Assembly (NCBI RefSeq): GCF_029227915.1
Contig: NC_079877.1
Location: 12,151,351 to 12,215,350, forward strand
Length of the DNA stretch: 64,000 nt
Direction of reading: 5' to 3'
Source: Hydractinia symbiolongicarpus
Lineage: Eukaryota > Cnidaria > Hydrozoa > Anthoathecata > Hydractiniidae
In this document: piece after piece, positions 8,208 to 30,373 of the stretch
How the letters are laid out: every line of letters begins with the position of its first letter
Position numbering within the stretch: the stretch's first letter is position 1
The notes under the pieces: generated by a model
Databases searched by the model: none
What the model was told of the DNA's origin: nothing
Seen by the model: only the letters and a program-made list of their open reading frames with translations
Program-made: the position numbers and the translations under genes

Positions 8208-9165
8208 TTAATGTTTCATCCATATATAAGTGATAATTAGCAATATTCCCATAGTGATAATAGTAGCCTTAGTTTCCTCGTGAACAGCAGCTTCCTTAGA
8301 GGATGGTGAAGGGAGTGGTATAGGCTTGACAGTTCCTTGATATTCAGATCTAACTCCACACCAATATCTACATCAGAGGGCGCGATTAGAACATTATTGT
8401 TATACCCTACAATCTTTCCAATGCGGAGGTCCATATTTGAAGGAAGCATGTACACGCTTGGCATTACAGCGAAATTTACTGGGGTTCGTGCATACTGAAC
8501 TGAAGCACCTTTTGAAATTCCGTATTATCTTGACCTACGTTTTCTTCACGTAAAACCATGGCCTCAAATTTCTGCAGGAGGATCTGTCTAGCTGTTTAGT
8601 TGTCTGCACCAGACCCTAGAAGGGATTCTTTAGCCTCTGCTTGAGACCCTAGCAATAGAACCACATTAACGCGGATACTTTCACTTAGCTTGGTTAAACC
8701 TTCCGATGTCAAATCCTGAGAGGTTGGTATGATGAATTTAGCCCAGTCACCGTTAACCTGAGGCCACCATCTACCACTCGTCAACGATGAAGTCAGGGCT
8801 TTGAATTTGTAGAGGCTATTAGGATTTGCACCGTATTCGCGGCATACCTGCGCATAGCCTGACCTCGAGTATGGGTTCTCATTCTGTGAAAATCCTCCTT
8901 TGTATGGCATTGGCACTTTCATCCTCGCGAGAATACGACGCATGTGGTAATAGATGTGAAACTTAAATATCGAGTTAACGAGGGGTACGGAGCCAGTCAT
9001 GTGCTTGGCAGAGATCCCCAACGCCGTTGTCGCGCAATAACAAGCGAAATTCACTTGGATGTTCCAATAGTTCAAGGCTTGCCCTTCCCAATTTACACTT
9101 ACAGGATCATTGAGATAGGTCGTTGGAACTTTGATAGGGTACTTTTTAAACTGTGGGAAGGCCAT
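8208..9165 (-). pseudogene. Polinton-like structural gene with C-terminal membrane anchor, stop plus frameshifts
   Basis: ATG at 9165 starts a 189-residue frame (MAFPQFKKYPIKVPTTYLN ...) that ends at TAA 8598-8596. The same frame continues beyond the TAA with a helical segment (QILLQKFEAMVLREENV) to about 8485. Coding then passes to a second frame (ARTPVNFAVMPSVYMLPSN, then DVDIGVELDLNIKEL) and near 8330 to a third (PIPLPSPSSKEAAVHEE), ending in a membrane anchor (IITMGILLIITYIW) at 8208. I read it as one gene of about 315 codons with one nonsense mutation and two frameshifts. No named family is recognised; context suggests a minor capsid or virion membrane protein. It is convergent with the 6929-8172 gene. 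Confidence 0.55.
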
Positions 9166-9308
9166 GGAAATGTGCTAAGTCGTAGACACGTAGAGGTCCT
9201 GATGCTCCACTTTAGTTACACCTAGAGCCCACTCTCCTCTGTTTGATCTGTATTTTTCTGATGGATTATAGCTATAAATATTCATTCTTTCCTTAAAGAA
9301 AAGAAACA

Positions 9309-9540
9309 ATGAAGCAACTCTATATTACGGATATCGAAAAACCTACGATATTTGAGGACTATATAGAGCAGGACACAAATCCGCGGTACGTGGTTGAATC
9401 TTTTCGAAAAAAATAAATATATTAAGATTTACAAAGCGACGCCCGGATCGACCAATGATGGAGATTTTGGCGTAGGGGCTTTTGAAACCCTTATCGGGAT
9501 TGATAAAGGCCTATATAGAATAGAAGATCTTGCTACGTGA
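9309..9540 (+). pseudogene. Short unrecognised Polinton-edge gene, frameshifted
   Basis: ATG at 9309, in the A-rich context AAGAAACAATG, opens 35 codons ending at TAA 9414-9416 in a run of A residues. A second frame continues from there (IKIYKATPGSTNDGDFG, then GLYRIEDLAT) to TGA 9538-9540. The A-run is a natural frameshift site, so this is probably one small gene of about 76 codons or the start of a truncated larger one. It diverges from the 9165 gene. No family recognised. It marks the right-hand end of detectable coding sequence in the element. Confidence 0.4.
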
Positions 9541-12093
9541 TATGTGATTATGTATGTAATAGTGACAAATAATCATCATACAAAATTGACATGCATACTG
9601 TATAACCGGAATATTGGTAATTTACAGACTGGAATATTTGTATTTTACTATTTCTCTATTTCCATTGTCACATGATGACGTCATAGGTCATTTTGTCACA
9701 TGTCAACCCAAATTGTCTTGATTGAATAGTTACTGACATAAGTGCTAATAGATATACCAAATTTTCATCCATGACAGATACTAGCACTAAAGTTCTCCGA
9801 TGTCGATTTTTCAAAAAAATTTATTGAAGGTTTGAATTCTGATCAATTTTCAATTTCTCCTTAGAGAAATCCTATGTCTTTATAACATCTGTAAATGTTC
9901 CAAATAATATCTTGCATTCTTATAATACTTATTTTATGACTGGTACTGTAAATAGTTTTAAAAAAGATAAAAAAACGAGAATTTATATTTTCTTCGACCA
10001 TTGTCTCATTATGACGTTAGCATTTCCTGTGATGACATGTCAACCCAAATATTTTGTCACAAATTAAGTCACAACATCTTGAGGCTTTTTTGTTCCAAGT
10101 TTCGTTACTTAAAACCAAACTGAACAAAAAGTACAGCCCACGGGCACCTTATGCCCCCCCATACTTACAAGGGTCAAAAAGCCCATACCAAATAGGGGTA
10201 AAGAGATGGAAATAGATGCGCAATATTTATACTGCGTGGATTGTGGTCGATTCTACCACAACCAACTTTGTTGTGACTTATAAAACAAGTCCTTGATTGT
10301 ACTGAATCATAGTTTTAACACCACAAGAATAGAATGAATAGGAAAACGAAAACTTACGGACTCTAGGACAGAAAGTAATTAAAGATTATTATATATTATC
10401 TTATAAGGTACTGCGGTAACTGTGTCCGTCTGTTACTTTTGCTTTTTAATACTTTCCAACAACAAAAAAGTAACATGGTATTTTTTTAATTTTTTTGTTC
10501 ACATTATCATTATAAAAATGTAGTTTGTTCATTGCACTGTAATCTATGCGGTTTACAATTTGTTGGCCAGACATCTGGTAGATTCATCTTAAGATGGGGA
10601 AATTTTTGAAATCCTTAAGGCCTGCGCAACATCCATCATTGACAAGTCATAGCCATTTTCACTTACTGACACGTTTGAATGAACACATGGAATACACTTA
10701 CGTCGACGCAGGGCGTTAATGTTATTGTGGTTTTATTATTTCACTGTAATTCACTAGGTAAGATTTTCCTTATTTATAGATACAACTTGTAGCTTATTTG
10801 AAATGTTTCTTAATGTAATCATAATTTTTGTAGCCATGCATGTTAAAAAGATTACATGCATGTCGAAGCGTTAAAAATGGAGTACGCAAGTTATTAGAGA
10901 ATCTAATTGCAGGAATCCGTGTATTGTAACAAAATAAAGAAGAAAAAAAGGTAACCGGTTATTTTGCAAATACTATAACAGTAGAGTGGGATAATGAATG
11001 AATATAGGAATTTAAGTGGAAAGATGTAAAGGAAAATCCCAATGAAACAAATAAAGAAGATAAATAAAACACCAGTAATACAACTAAAGAAAAGCCACGC
11101 CACATTGCAAAAAACCACCAGTACTCTTAGAAGCGATAACTCTAATTGACCAACAGATAGATAATTTTAAGTTATGTTTCTAAAAGTATCTCACTTTGGT
11201 AAATATTGAGGTATTGTGCTTAGTACATTAGTGTGTAGGGCCAATCTTGCATTACGTTCTGGTCAGGCATTTAAAAATGAAAATTAAAGGACACCCTGTA
11301 TGACAGGTTATCCAAATTGTATTTCCTGTGGGAAATGTCTTTCATACTTTTGCCCCTTGTAAATTCTACAATGGGAAGTGCCGGAACAACGTGGCTTTGT
11401 TCGTGATTAGGTGTCAGAACAAGATCAATAGCATTTAAAACATCCTTAACGTTCAAGTAAAATCTTACTGGTCAGTTGCAAATATTCATATAATACTATC
11501 ATCAATAATCAAACCGGTAAGAGGGATGCTCGTGTCGATTTCTCAGTTTGGGAAACAATTACATACAAAGTATGAGATGATAATACGTATTCCCCTCTCT
11601 CTCATACCTTCACAACTTTTGATTGGATTTTCCATCAAATTTAGCACACCTTTAGCATGTCATAAAAGAAACAAATGACTTCAATATGTTTTTGCTTATA
11701 TTAACACTTCTTATGTGACGTCATTGAATGTTTAAAATTTGCCTGCAATACAACTGTCTGCCTAAAATTTAATAGTTTTGGTTTTTAACCGAATTTTAAC
11801 ATTGTTTTAAGATTTTGTTATGCAATTAAAAGAGTTGCATATATTACTTATGTCTTCTTATTTTTATTTTCGGGAAATTGGGTTACTCACGTAGTCACTT
11901 TGTTTAAAAACAGTGTCTACTTATCAAAAACAAAACACTCGTTATAAAAGACCTATTTCTGTTAAGTTCGTTAATAAATAATGTTTGTATGCTTTTTAAA
12001 AAGCGAAAAAATAGAGCAACAAAAAATTTTTTTCTGCAAAATCTCTGGTTTCCTTTAAAGTATTTTTGGAACACGGTTTGAAAACAATAGTTC
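9541..12093. other. AT-rich non-coding stretch
   Basis: No supported gene. The stretch shows dispersed-repeat fragments: a segment ending in CTAGGACAGAAAGTAATTAA near 10370 that recurs near 13560 and 30735, and a C-rich stretch (10150-10165) near sequence resembling the ends of the TTAA-flanked MITEs. The open frames at 10903-11118 and 11271-11456 (both minus) have no coding character. Confidence 0.5.
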
Positions 12094-12853
12094 TGTTCTG
12101 CCCAATCTTAGGACGCTGCCCAATCTTTGGACATAAAATTTGCCAGTCTTAAGACTGGCCGGCCAGTCTTAAGACTGGGCAGGGCGTCACAGATTGGGCA
12201 AACGACCATGTTAGGCCCATCTTTGGCGCCGTTTAGATTTTAAGAAAGGGATGCACCACACGAGCTCTGTTTTTTGCGACTCCCAACAAACATTCTTAGG
12301 CACATTAAAACATCATATTTTGGGTACTGTTGAATTGACCCGGCCTGTTTTTGGACACAGTAGAGTGAAAATCGTAGCTAGCTAGCTAGGTAGCTGGTAG
12401 AGCATGTGTTATACATTTAGCATTTATATACAGCTTGTAGTAGTGGCTAAATTTTAAAAATAAAATGTTTTTATTTATGAAGTATCAGAAAAATCGTATT
12501 CAACCATATTATTAGTTAACTAGATGTAATATCATAGTCTATAGAAGAAAAACTTTATAGACTATGCTAAAATGGTTGAGTAGTTTCAATTTTTTATAGC
12601 TACATAAAATACATGGTATATATAAATTTTTGGCCTTTGATTTTCCAAGAAAAGTTTCAATTTAAAGTTCCTATTAAGAGGTAAATTCTAAAACTTTTAT
12701 TGTTCTGTTTGTCTTCCACAATTGTTCTAAGATTGGGCATGTACGTCCATAGATTGGGCAGTCCAGTCTTAAGACTGGCCACCCATTTGTCACTGTCGGA
12801 AGATTGGCCTGGCCAGTCTTAAGACGGGGCGCGTTCCAAGATTGGGCAGAACA
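12094..12853. mobile_element. 760-bp MITE with internal CCAGTCTTAAGACTGG palindromes
   Basis: The left end TGTTCTGCCCAATCTT (12094) is the inverse of the right end AAGATTGGGCAGAACA (to 12853). Both are flanked directly by GTTC (12090-12093 and 12854-12857), a likely 4-bp target duplication. Inside, the 16-bp palindrome CCAGTCTTAAGACTGG occurs twice in tandem near 12142-12177 and once near 12765, with a degraded copy near 12815. Short CCCAATCTT/AAGATTGGG units repeat as well. No coding sequence, so it is non-autonomous. The parent family is not identified. Confidence 0.7.
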
Positions 12854-15308
12854 GTTCTATTAAAATTTAGCTAATTCTAATTGTCTATTACTCTTCACTT
12901 CAAATTAACAGTGCCGTTGTATTTTGCTATTATATCATCCGTAATACTCACAACAAATCCAGCCAGAAAGAACTATGCTTTAAAAATTTCGATATGAAAA
13001 TTATTTTTTTTATTTTTAACAAAAGTCTTTTAACAAATACTAATCGTAATGTTAAACTTTACCAAGGAAGTAACGAAATGCATAGTTATGGTTTCTGAAT
13101 ATAGGTTTCAAAGATTGTCAAATAATAGGGCGGATTTAAACACCTTGCTTTTCTGAGTTCAACTTTACTAAAAGTTTTCAAAATATCCCAAAATATCCCT
13201 CTTCTTTGTTAACATCAGCTTCTATCATCACCTTTTTTTAACAAATATATTACAAATATATCCATACACACAATAAAAATAATAATTTGTTGTTATTAAA
13301 ACAACTGAATTTCTCATATCATATCTCATATCACATTACCTACAATAATCACATTCTCATATTCATTCTTAATGACCAGAAAAATATAAAATAAGATTTT
13401 GTTATATTTATTATGTAATTAAGAAAAGGTACAGCTGTTTAACCCTATGAAAAGGATTCTACCATCAACTGAGGTTTTATTATAACTTGTGCTGCTCCAA
13501 CATGACCTAAAAATTCTCGCGAGAAGTAAAATAAATAGAAAAAAGAAAACCTAACAGAGCCTAGAACAGAAAGTAATTAAAAAAATGTTCAATATATTAC
13601 TATTAGAATATTATAGAATACTAGTCGATAAAGCCCGCGAAAAATCTACTGAGGCAGGATAAAAATGAAAAATAAGCGTCATTTAAAAAAATAAATAGCG
13701 TCATTTAAAAAAATAGAACCTTGTTTTAATGTTACCTCTCTATTGTATAGAGCTTAAACTGCTGATCAAGAAAATGTATATGGTGATGTGCTTTTGATGA
13801 ACCGTTAATTAGATATAAGTTTTTAAAAATTTTGCTGACGTTAGCAATAACCCGCCAAAACACAAAAATGTTTTTTGACTGACGTCAGCAAAGTCCCTAA
13901 TGAGAGTACAAAAAATTTTCCTTCGAAATTTGTATACCCGTTGCCTTCATCTTATAGATCTTGAAACGCTGAACAAGAAAACGTATAGTATAATGTACTT
14001 TTGACTAACGGTTGCCAGGTTACCAGGTTTCACAAATTGTGAAAAGAGATATCATAAGTAGTAGTAATTATTTAGTAGTATTGATTTATATCTATATTAG
14101 TGGATCAGTTTACATAGGACAATAAATGTAAGGAGACCATCAAATAGTAAAAACTAATTCATAATTGATATAAAATATTGTATCTGATATCTCTTTCATG
14201 CTTGTTTTCCTGACAACCTGTTAATCGACGAGTTACTATAAAGTCAGACGTGACATCAGACTAAATATTTTGTCGCTATTCTGAAAAGTCATCAAATTTT
14301 AGCTATTACAATTTTTACTATAGCTACTATAATTTTAGTTATTACAAAAAATATCGGCCCGAATAAGATTAAATTGCCTTCCGGTGCTTTACAAATCAAC
14401 CACATAGGTATTATTACAAATATAACTTATTTGGAATTTTGTTAAACGAGCAACTTATATTGTAATGCATGCCAAGACAATTCTTTCTTTCTTTCCAAAA
14501 CTGAGTTTATACGTCATGTTTTTGCAATTATGCGGTCTATTACAAAATATGTTGACTTAGGATAATTTTTGTTCCAGTTACAGTATTAGAATTTAAGGAA
14601 ACTTAAAAAAGTTGATTTCCAATTAAATAATGGCCTTTCCAATAAGCTATCAGTCTGCAGCTTAAAAGATTAAAAATATATATTTCATTTAAAAATTTTA
14701 TTTAGAATAATAGTTGATCTGAATTTAAATAAGAATTTATTTTTTTGTGACCTTACTATAGCTCCGTTCGCGCAGTTAATTTAATTTTTTTCGCTTTGTA
14801 AAAGCCAAGGTGAGAGGAATAAGGCTTAATCTGTTTTTATTTTTCAAAAAGGATTTCCAGTCAGTTTCAACTTATGCTTATAAAACATTCCAAATTCATT
14901 ACTTGCTGTACACGTCATAGAAAAAGATAATATTTGAAATTTATAACTTGCGAAAGGATATCTCTGCAGTAGGTATCTTTTCGAAAAATATGTAAAAACA
15001 TACAGACGCAATTGTTGGTTTTACAAAATGTAATGTAATATAATATCAAATAGTTCGTATAATTTTTTCGCAGAATTTCTTTAAAATCAATAAAATTTTA
15101 CTCAAAAAAATGGCATTTAAGAAAGTCTATATGTATTTTCTTTACCTCTCATCTACAAAAAACAAAACCTCTTTGCAATACGTAGCTATTAAACATAGTA
15201 ATTTTAAATTTTAACAATTATTTAAATCACATAAAATTTTGCAAAAAATATATATTTATATAATTACATATGTAGCATATGATAAAATAAAACTTCGCAT
15301 ACTTTTCG
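12854..15308. other. AT-rich non-coding stretch with receptor-flank relic and Helitron end
   Basis: No gene supported. About 12900-13120 resembles 30030-30260, including TTTTGCTATTATRTCATYCG followed by TAAYACTCACAACA, so it is probably a copy of the intron/5' flank of the receptor gene. A Helitron 3' end on the minus strand lies at 13621. The rest shows only low-complexity A/T sequence. Confidence 0.45.
13621..13662 (-). mobile_element. Helitron 3' terminus (minus strand)
   Basis: Read on the minus strand, CCTGCCTCAGTAGATTTTTC is followed by GCGGGCTTTATCGA and CTAG, then T. This matches the 3' end near 23950 (plus) and a degraded one near 29330. A short stem-loop followed by CTAG and a T flank is the Helitron 3' signature. 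The matching 5' end was not found. Confidence 0.5.
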
Positions 15309-15312
15309 CCGG

Positions 15313-18300
15313 TGTCATGGGGAAATAGGAAGCAGAGAATTAAGACTCCAGAGTCATAATTCCCTAGTGAATTAGGATTTGAAGCCATTTTTTACTAGTG
15401 TTTTAAGACTTACGCAGTTCTAATTCCCTAGTGATTTAGGACAGCATCGGTGAATTAAGACTCCAAGGTAATGGTTTGTTAATTTAAGGAATAAAACAAT
15501 TTTTTCAATGAAAAATCATCTTTTAAAAGAAATCAAACAAAATTACAAATAAAATGTATATCAAAATGTTTATACAATGTTAGTATTGGCTGTATGTATA
15601 CATACATGCAGAAGTATAAAAATATAAAAATGTGCTTTAAAAATAATATTAACAATGGAAGCGATAATATTTCAACAAATTTCAAAAATAGTTCCATTGA
15701 AAGTTATTTCGCTCAAGGTACATTATTTCATTGTACTTTTGGAAACGGTCGCAATTCTTTTTGCACTAAACACGAAATGAGATGGTTTTTATCTGTTGCA
15801 TATCAAATCGAGCTTCAATGGACAATTTCCCATCCAGAATTTCGGCTGCGTAAACAATAGCAAATACGCCGGAGTTGGAACTGTCTTTGTTCTTTTGAAC
15901 AGAAAGAAATGACATTGTAAGTTTTCCAGTTGAGGTGTCTTTGAATTTGCGATAGAGTGCGTTTAAATGTATACCGCCCAGTTTTGTTTTTGAAGTTGTC
16001 TCCAAATTGAACACGGTCACAGGAACAAAAGGGGAGTAGCCAATGTTGGTTTCCGTCATGTATCAACTGTATGTGCTCGTTACGAACTATTCTGAATGAA
16101 TAATTTGTTTTCTTTTGTGGATTGAGCACTGACTGGAGGCGGTCTATTTTGCATAAAGCTTTGCAGATAAGTTTTTGGGCGTCGTCCATTATGTTATCGT
16201 TAAGCCAGGCGTCTTTAGATATCAAAATGTTTTGATCTTCTTCTTTTAAGTTATGAAACTCATTTTGTAACCAGAACGCGATATCTTCATCTATTTAACA
16301 ACATTTTTCCAGTAAGTTTTGTATAAGATGTAAAATGAATACTTCTCTTCACAAAGAATAATCCAAGCTGATCTCCATTTCTTTTTGCTGATAAAATGTG
16401 ATATGTCTAAGATAAGTCCGCTATTTTGATAAAATACTTTCGCAAATTCTCTGACACTAACCTTGACAATATTATGGCAATAAGAATGGTCGAATTCTTT
16501 ATGTATCTGAATGTAAACACGTGGAAGCAGTTCGAATTAATAAATGGTAGTCTTGTATTTGGTTTTTAAAGCTGGAAATAGCGTTTAATAAAATGGTTTC
16601 CACGATTTCATCTGGCACATCCCATAGATTAGTTGATTCGGTTGGCTCGTCGCTTTGACATAGTTTGCCGAAATCCATCTGTTTAAGTACGTTACTTATC
16701 ATCGTCAGTATTATTTTCTTCTTCAGGTAAGTTGACATGGTCATCGTTAATTTAATCCGTATTCCTTACTATTTAAGACGTAATAAAGAGTTGTTAAACT
16801 TTTTTTTTTGAACGGTTCCATTTTGGTTCTTCAATGAAGCTAATCCATGGTCAGTCATGTTCGTCACCTCGTAAGGCCCCAAACACTCCTCCTCTCCCTT
16901 TCTATTAATACGCTTATTGTCTCTCGAAGAAACTTTATCTTCAAATTTATTGTCAGTACCTCTAAATTGCCGTAGGTCATAATCGTGCTGTTGCTTTCTC
17001 TTCGACTTTTTAATGTTAGCCTGTTGTGGTGAGTATTGTTTCTTGAAAAGGTAGCTGACTCCAGAACTGCATCCAACATAGCTTTGTCAAAAGGCTCATC
17101 TAAGTTCGAAAGATCGTTTGCATTGTATTTAATATCAATCTGCAACACTGCGTTTCTATTGTATAAAAGCTCGAACAGGGGATATCTTTTAGACGCATGC
17201 TTGCTGACGCGATGAGTAAAATGCCCCCTTTGATAACATATGGCCAATCTGTAGGGTTACTATCCAACATATTTATTAATGAATTTTTTTAATTGTTCTA
17301 TTCTGTCCTTCCACAAGACCATTTGCTTGTGGGTGGTATCCACTTGTCACGCGTTGGTTGGTGCCAGTAAGACCTTGAAGCAACCGTGTCTGCATTTTAA
17401 CTGGTACAAAGACTGTGAAATAGATACTGTCGATTTCTCTTTAAATGGTTTCGCTTCAGAACATTAGCTGAAGTAATCTATGCATACAACTAAACATACA
17501 TCAACTTCTGGTAGGTTATCAATACCATTCTGATTCATTACGGCTGTTGGAACAGGTACGCTGTGCAGCTCAATTTTTGTCTTAAGATTTAAACTTCCTT
17601 GTTTGCGACAGGGTACACACGTTAAATACCTTAAAAATAAAGCAGAAACTTTGTTATAGGTAGAATCTCTTCGATAATGCGAAGCCATAGCTTTGGCGTG
17701 CGAGCTTTCTCCGATACCTTAAAAGTGAAATAAAAATAGTTACCCAAATCTGTAATTATGTGTATTGATAAACACGCAAAAATAAACACTGCTTACAAAT
17801 GGCCGATTTATAAAATTTTATTGTAATAATTGCTTTACCTTCATGAATGTCTTTTATAATTTCAAACTGACGCTTTTTCTCGGCAATAACCCTGCGATCT
17901 TTTTTGTTAATGAGCTGTCCGTTTACCGAGCTAAATCTTTTTCAAGCTAAATGGAATGGAATATCCTCAGTTATGTATATTGAAATGGAAGAAATTTTCA
18001 CGAGAAGGAACTTTCGCTTTCTTTTCAAGTTTCTTTTCAAGTCCAACGGAAAGGTTTATTCGCGTGAAATTTCCAAAAATTGTTTAAACGCGAAGTTATT
18101 CCAGATAGAGACAAATTTAACGAACTAATTTTGCTTGAAAAATTTGTTTTGGCAGGCCCATGCGACTACATCCATCCATAAACAAAAGTCAACTCAAGGG
18201 AGAGCATTGTTTTATACAAAAAATTACAAAAAGAATATACAAAAAAAAATATTTAGAAATATGTTTGTTAATACGTACCTCTCCTGAAGTTAGACTTTTC

Positions 18301-18647
18301 TCCTTTGTCGATATTTTCAGGATAGCCTCTATCTCTAATACAATCTTCAATTGATGAAAAATTATAATTTTTTCGTTGAGATGGCATAATTTTGTGTTGG
18401 TTTTAAAACCACGTGAATTATATTTCAAAATATAAATTCGGAATTCGAAAGATCTATATCAAAACAAAAGTTCTAATTTACTAGTGAACTATGACTTTAT
18501 TATTACAACGAGTCGTATTTTCGGTAAAGTCCTAATTCTCCAATGGATTCCTAATTCACTAGGATATTGGGCCTCCCTAAACCAAAAATCCCTAGAGATT
18601 TAGGACTCATTGGTCTTAATTCCCTGAAGTCCTAAATTCCTGTTACA
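15313..18647. mobile_element. Ginger-like DNA transposon with CCGG target duplication
   Basis: The element starts TGTCATGGGGAAAT (15313) and ends with the inverse of TGTAACAGGAATTTAGGA (18647). CCGG flanks both ends directly (15309-15312 and 18648-18651). Subterminal blocks with TTCCCTAGTGAATTAGGA-type units repeat in both orientations inside each end (15340-15470 and 18530-18635). TIRs beginning TGT and a 4-bp duplication agree with the Ginger superfamily as I know it, and the internal gene agrees (see 15766-17688). It is 3,335 bp long. The gene inside is broken, so the copy is inactive. Confidence 0.75.
15766..17688 (-). pseudogene. Ginger-like transposase: integrase plus Ulp1-like protease, multiply broken
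   Basis: Reading from 17688 downward: a zinc-finger/linker region (LTCVPCRKQG, ELHSVPVPTAVM); the first core strand (DVCLVVCIDYFS); SEAKPFKEKS and CRHGCFK (about 17460-17370); then in another frame SGYHPQANGLVEGQNRTIKK (17355-17290), carrying the catalytic Glu region. The segment with the second Asp seems deleted between them. Next are HRVSKHASKRYPLFELLYNR and following residues (17240-16864), as downstream of chromovirus-type integrases. At 16225-15766, WLNDNIMDDAQ and HIQLIHDGNQHWLL resemble a Ulp1 (C48) protease start and its His region, with LTMSFLSVQK after another frameshift. Integrase fused to a cysteine protease is known in Ginger-type transposases. At least five frame breaks; no intact product. 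Confidence 0.75.
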
Positions 18648-18651
18648 CCGG

Positions 18652-19912
18652 AAATAAATATCTTTTCTATGTTTCAGCTACCTTCAGTTGATTAATTTAT
18701 GCGAAGATTAATTTTAGCTAATTTTTCAAAGTTCACCTACATTCGTGAAAAATCTAATGTGCAAAGTGTTTTAAAAACACAACGATGTCTGCCGTTTCTC
18801 TCATACCTTCGCAGCAAAACTACTTTACAGGCTTTCTTTATTACATTTTTTTGCTTTTTTGGATATTTTGCGATTATCTTTGTACCCATAATAATCTCCT
18901 CTTTAGGCTAGATTGAGCAAATTTCAAATCTCCACAAATAAAATTGCGGAATGCTAGAATTTCAAAATATGTATTCGCAAAAATCTGAAAATTGTAAATT
19001 CACGTAAAGATTTATATGCGAAATATCTGAAATAGATCGATTGGAGTATACTCCAGACAATATGCAGCAATAATACGCTTCAAAATACCTAAACTAGACG
19101 GTAAAAACCATATCATGACCATATATGCTTCTACACTTATTTGCCATTTTATGAAAATAAACTGTTTATTTAGATTCTTTAATTGCGTTAACGAAAGTAT
19201 GCCCTACCTGGCATTTACAGCAAGTGGTGTGCCATGCCCATTTTGAAAGGCACTGTTCCAATTATTATTAGCATTTCGGTATATAGATATCATAATGGAC
19301 TTAAAATGTAAACATATACGTTTATATGTCTAAATTTGTTCAAATAACTTGCGCCCTTCGCTTTTATCGCCTTTTGACGCCCGTGGGCGTTAATTTTTAT
19401 AATAAGGGAACGCCCCCTTACGCCACTTTTTTTTTAGTTTTCACTAAAACTTTGATACCTGCGTTAATTGTCAATAATTATTATTATAATTGTCTCTAAC
19501 CAGGTGGTCATATATTTGACTTTTTACGATCATATGATTACTACAAATGGTCTTAAACTAAGCCAAATTAGCTAAAATATTTATTTAATTATTAAAATTA
19601 ATAACATTTTCAATATATACAAAAGAAGAAATAAAAATCTATCATGAAGCTACACAAATTCAAAAAAATGATGACGTCAACAAAAAAATTGCTGAAAGTC
19701 AGCATTTGACACATGATTTTTAATTGTCATGTGACAGATATCATTCTTACCACGTTTTGTAAGTTATAACCTAATGCAAGTGGGGTAGGGTATTTTGCCC
19801 CCCTCCCCCACGGACTACACTCGTCCCCTATACCCCGGGCTAAATAGGGTTAACAAAAATCAATAAAATGTATAGGACAGGCTAATCAGAATGAGAATGT
19901 TCTTCCAGTGGC
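18652..19912. other. AT-rich non-coding stretch downstream of the receptor gene
   Basis: No gene supported. A C-rich and then CCCCGGGCTAAATAGGGTTAAC stretch at about 19790-19855 resembles one end of the TTAA-flanked MITE family seen at 31448, 53220 and 54053. Minus-strand AATAAAT near 19580 could serve as a polyadenylation signal for the receptor gene, but others nearby fit equally well. Confidence 0.45.

Positions 19913-30373
<10,461 letters not shown>

Larger units (their letters stand above)
933..9540. mobile_element. Decayed Polinton/adintovirus-like element without visible PolB
   Basis: This block packs genes tightly on both strands without introns, unlike the spliced genes elsewhere in the window. 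It holds a DDE integrase (minus, about 4033-5236), an A32/FtsK-HerA-type packaging ATPase (plus, 2726-3310), a capsid-like protein (minus, 5792-6896) and small membrane proteins. That set defines Polinton/Maverick and adintovirus elements. No family-B DNA polymerase and no adenain-type protease could be recognised, although autonomous members carry them. Nearly every gene is interrupted by stops of all three kinds or by frameshifts, so this is an old, dead copy. No terminal inverted repeats could be seen, so the outer limits are only those of the outermost open frames. Confidence 0.8.

Noticed and set aside
933-9540. Alternative genetic code or programmed recoding in the Polinton-like genes
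   Set aside because: All three stop codons occur as interruptions and frameshifts are frequent, which fits decay rather than reassignment.
17279-17467. Plus-strand open frame of 62 residues
   Set aside because: It is antisense to the integrase core of the Ginger-like gene, where the catalytic Glu motif reads on the minus strand.
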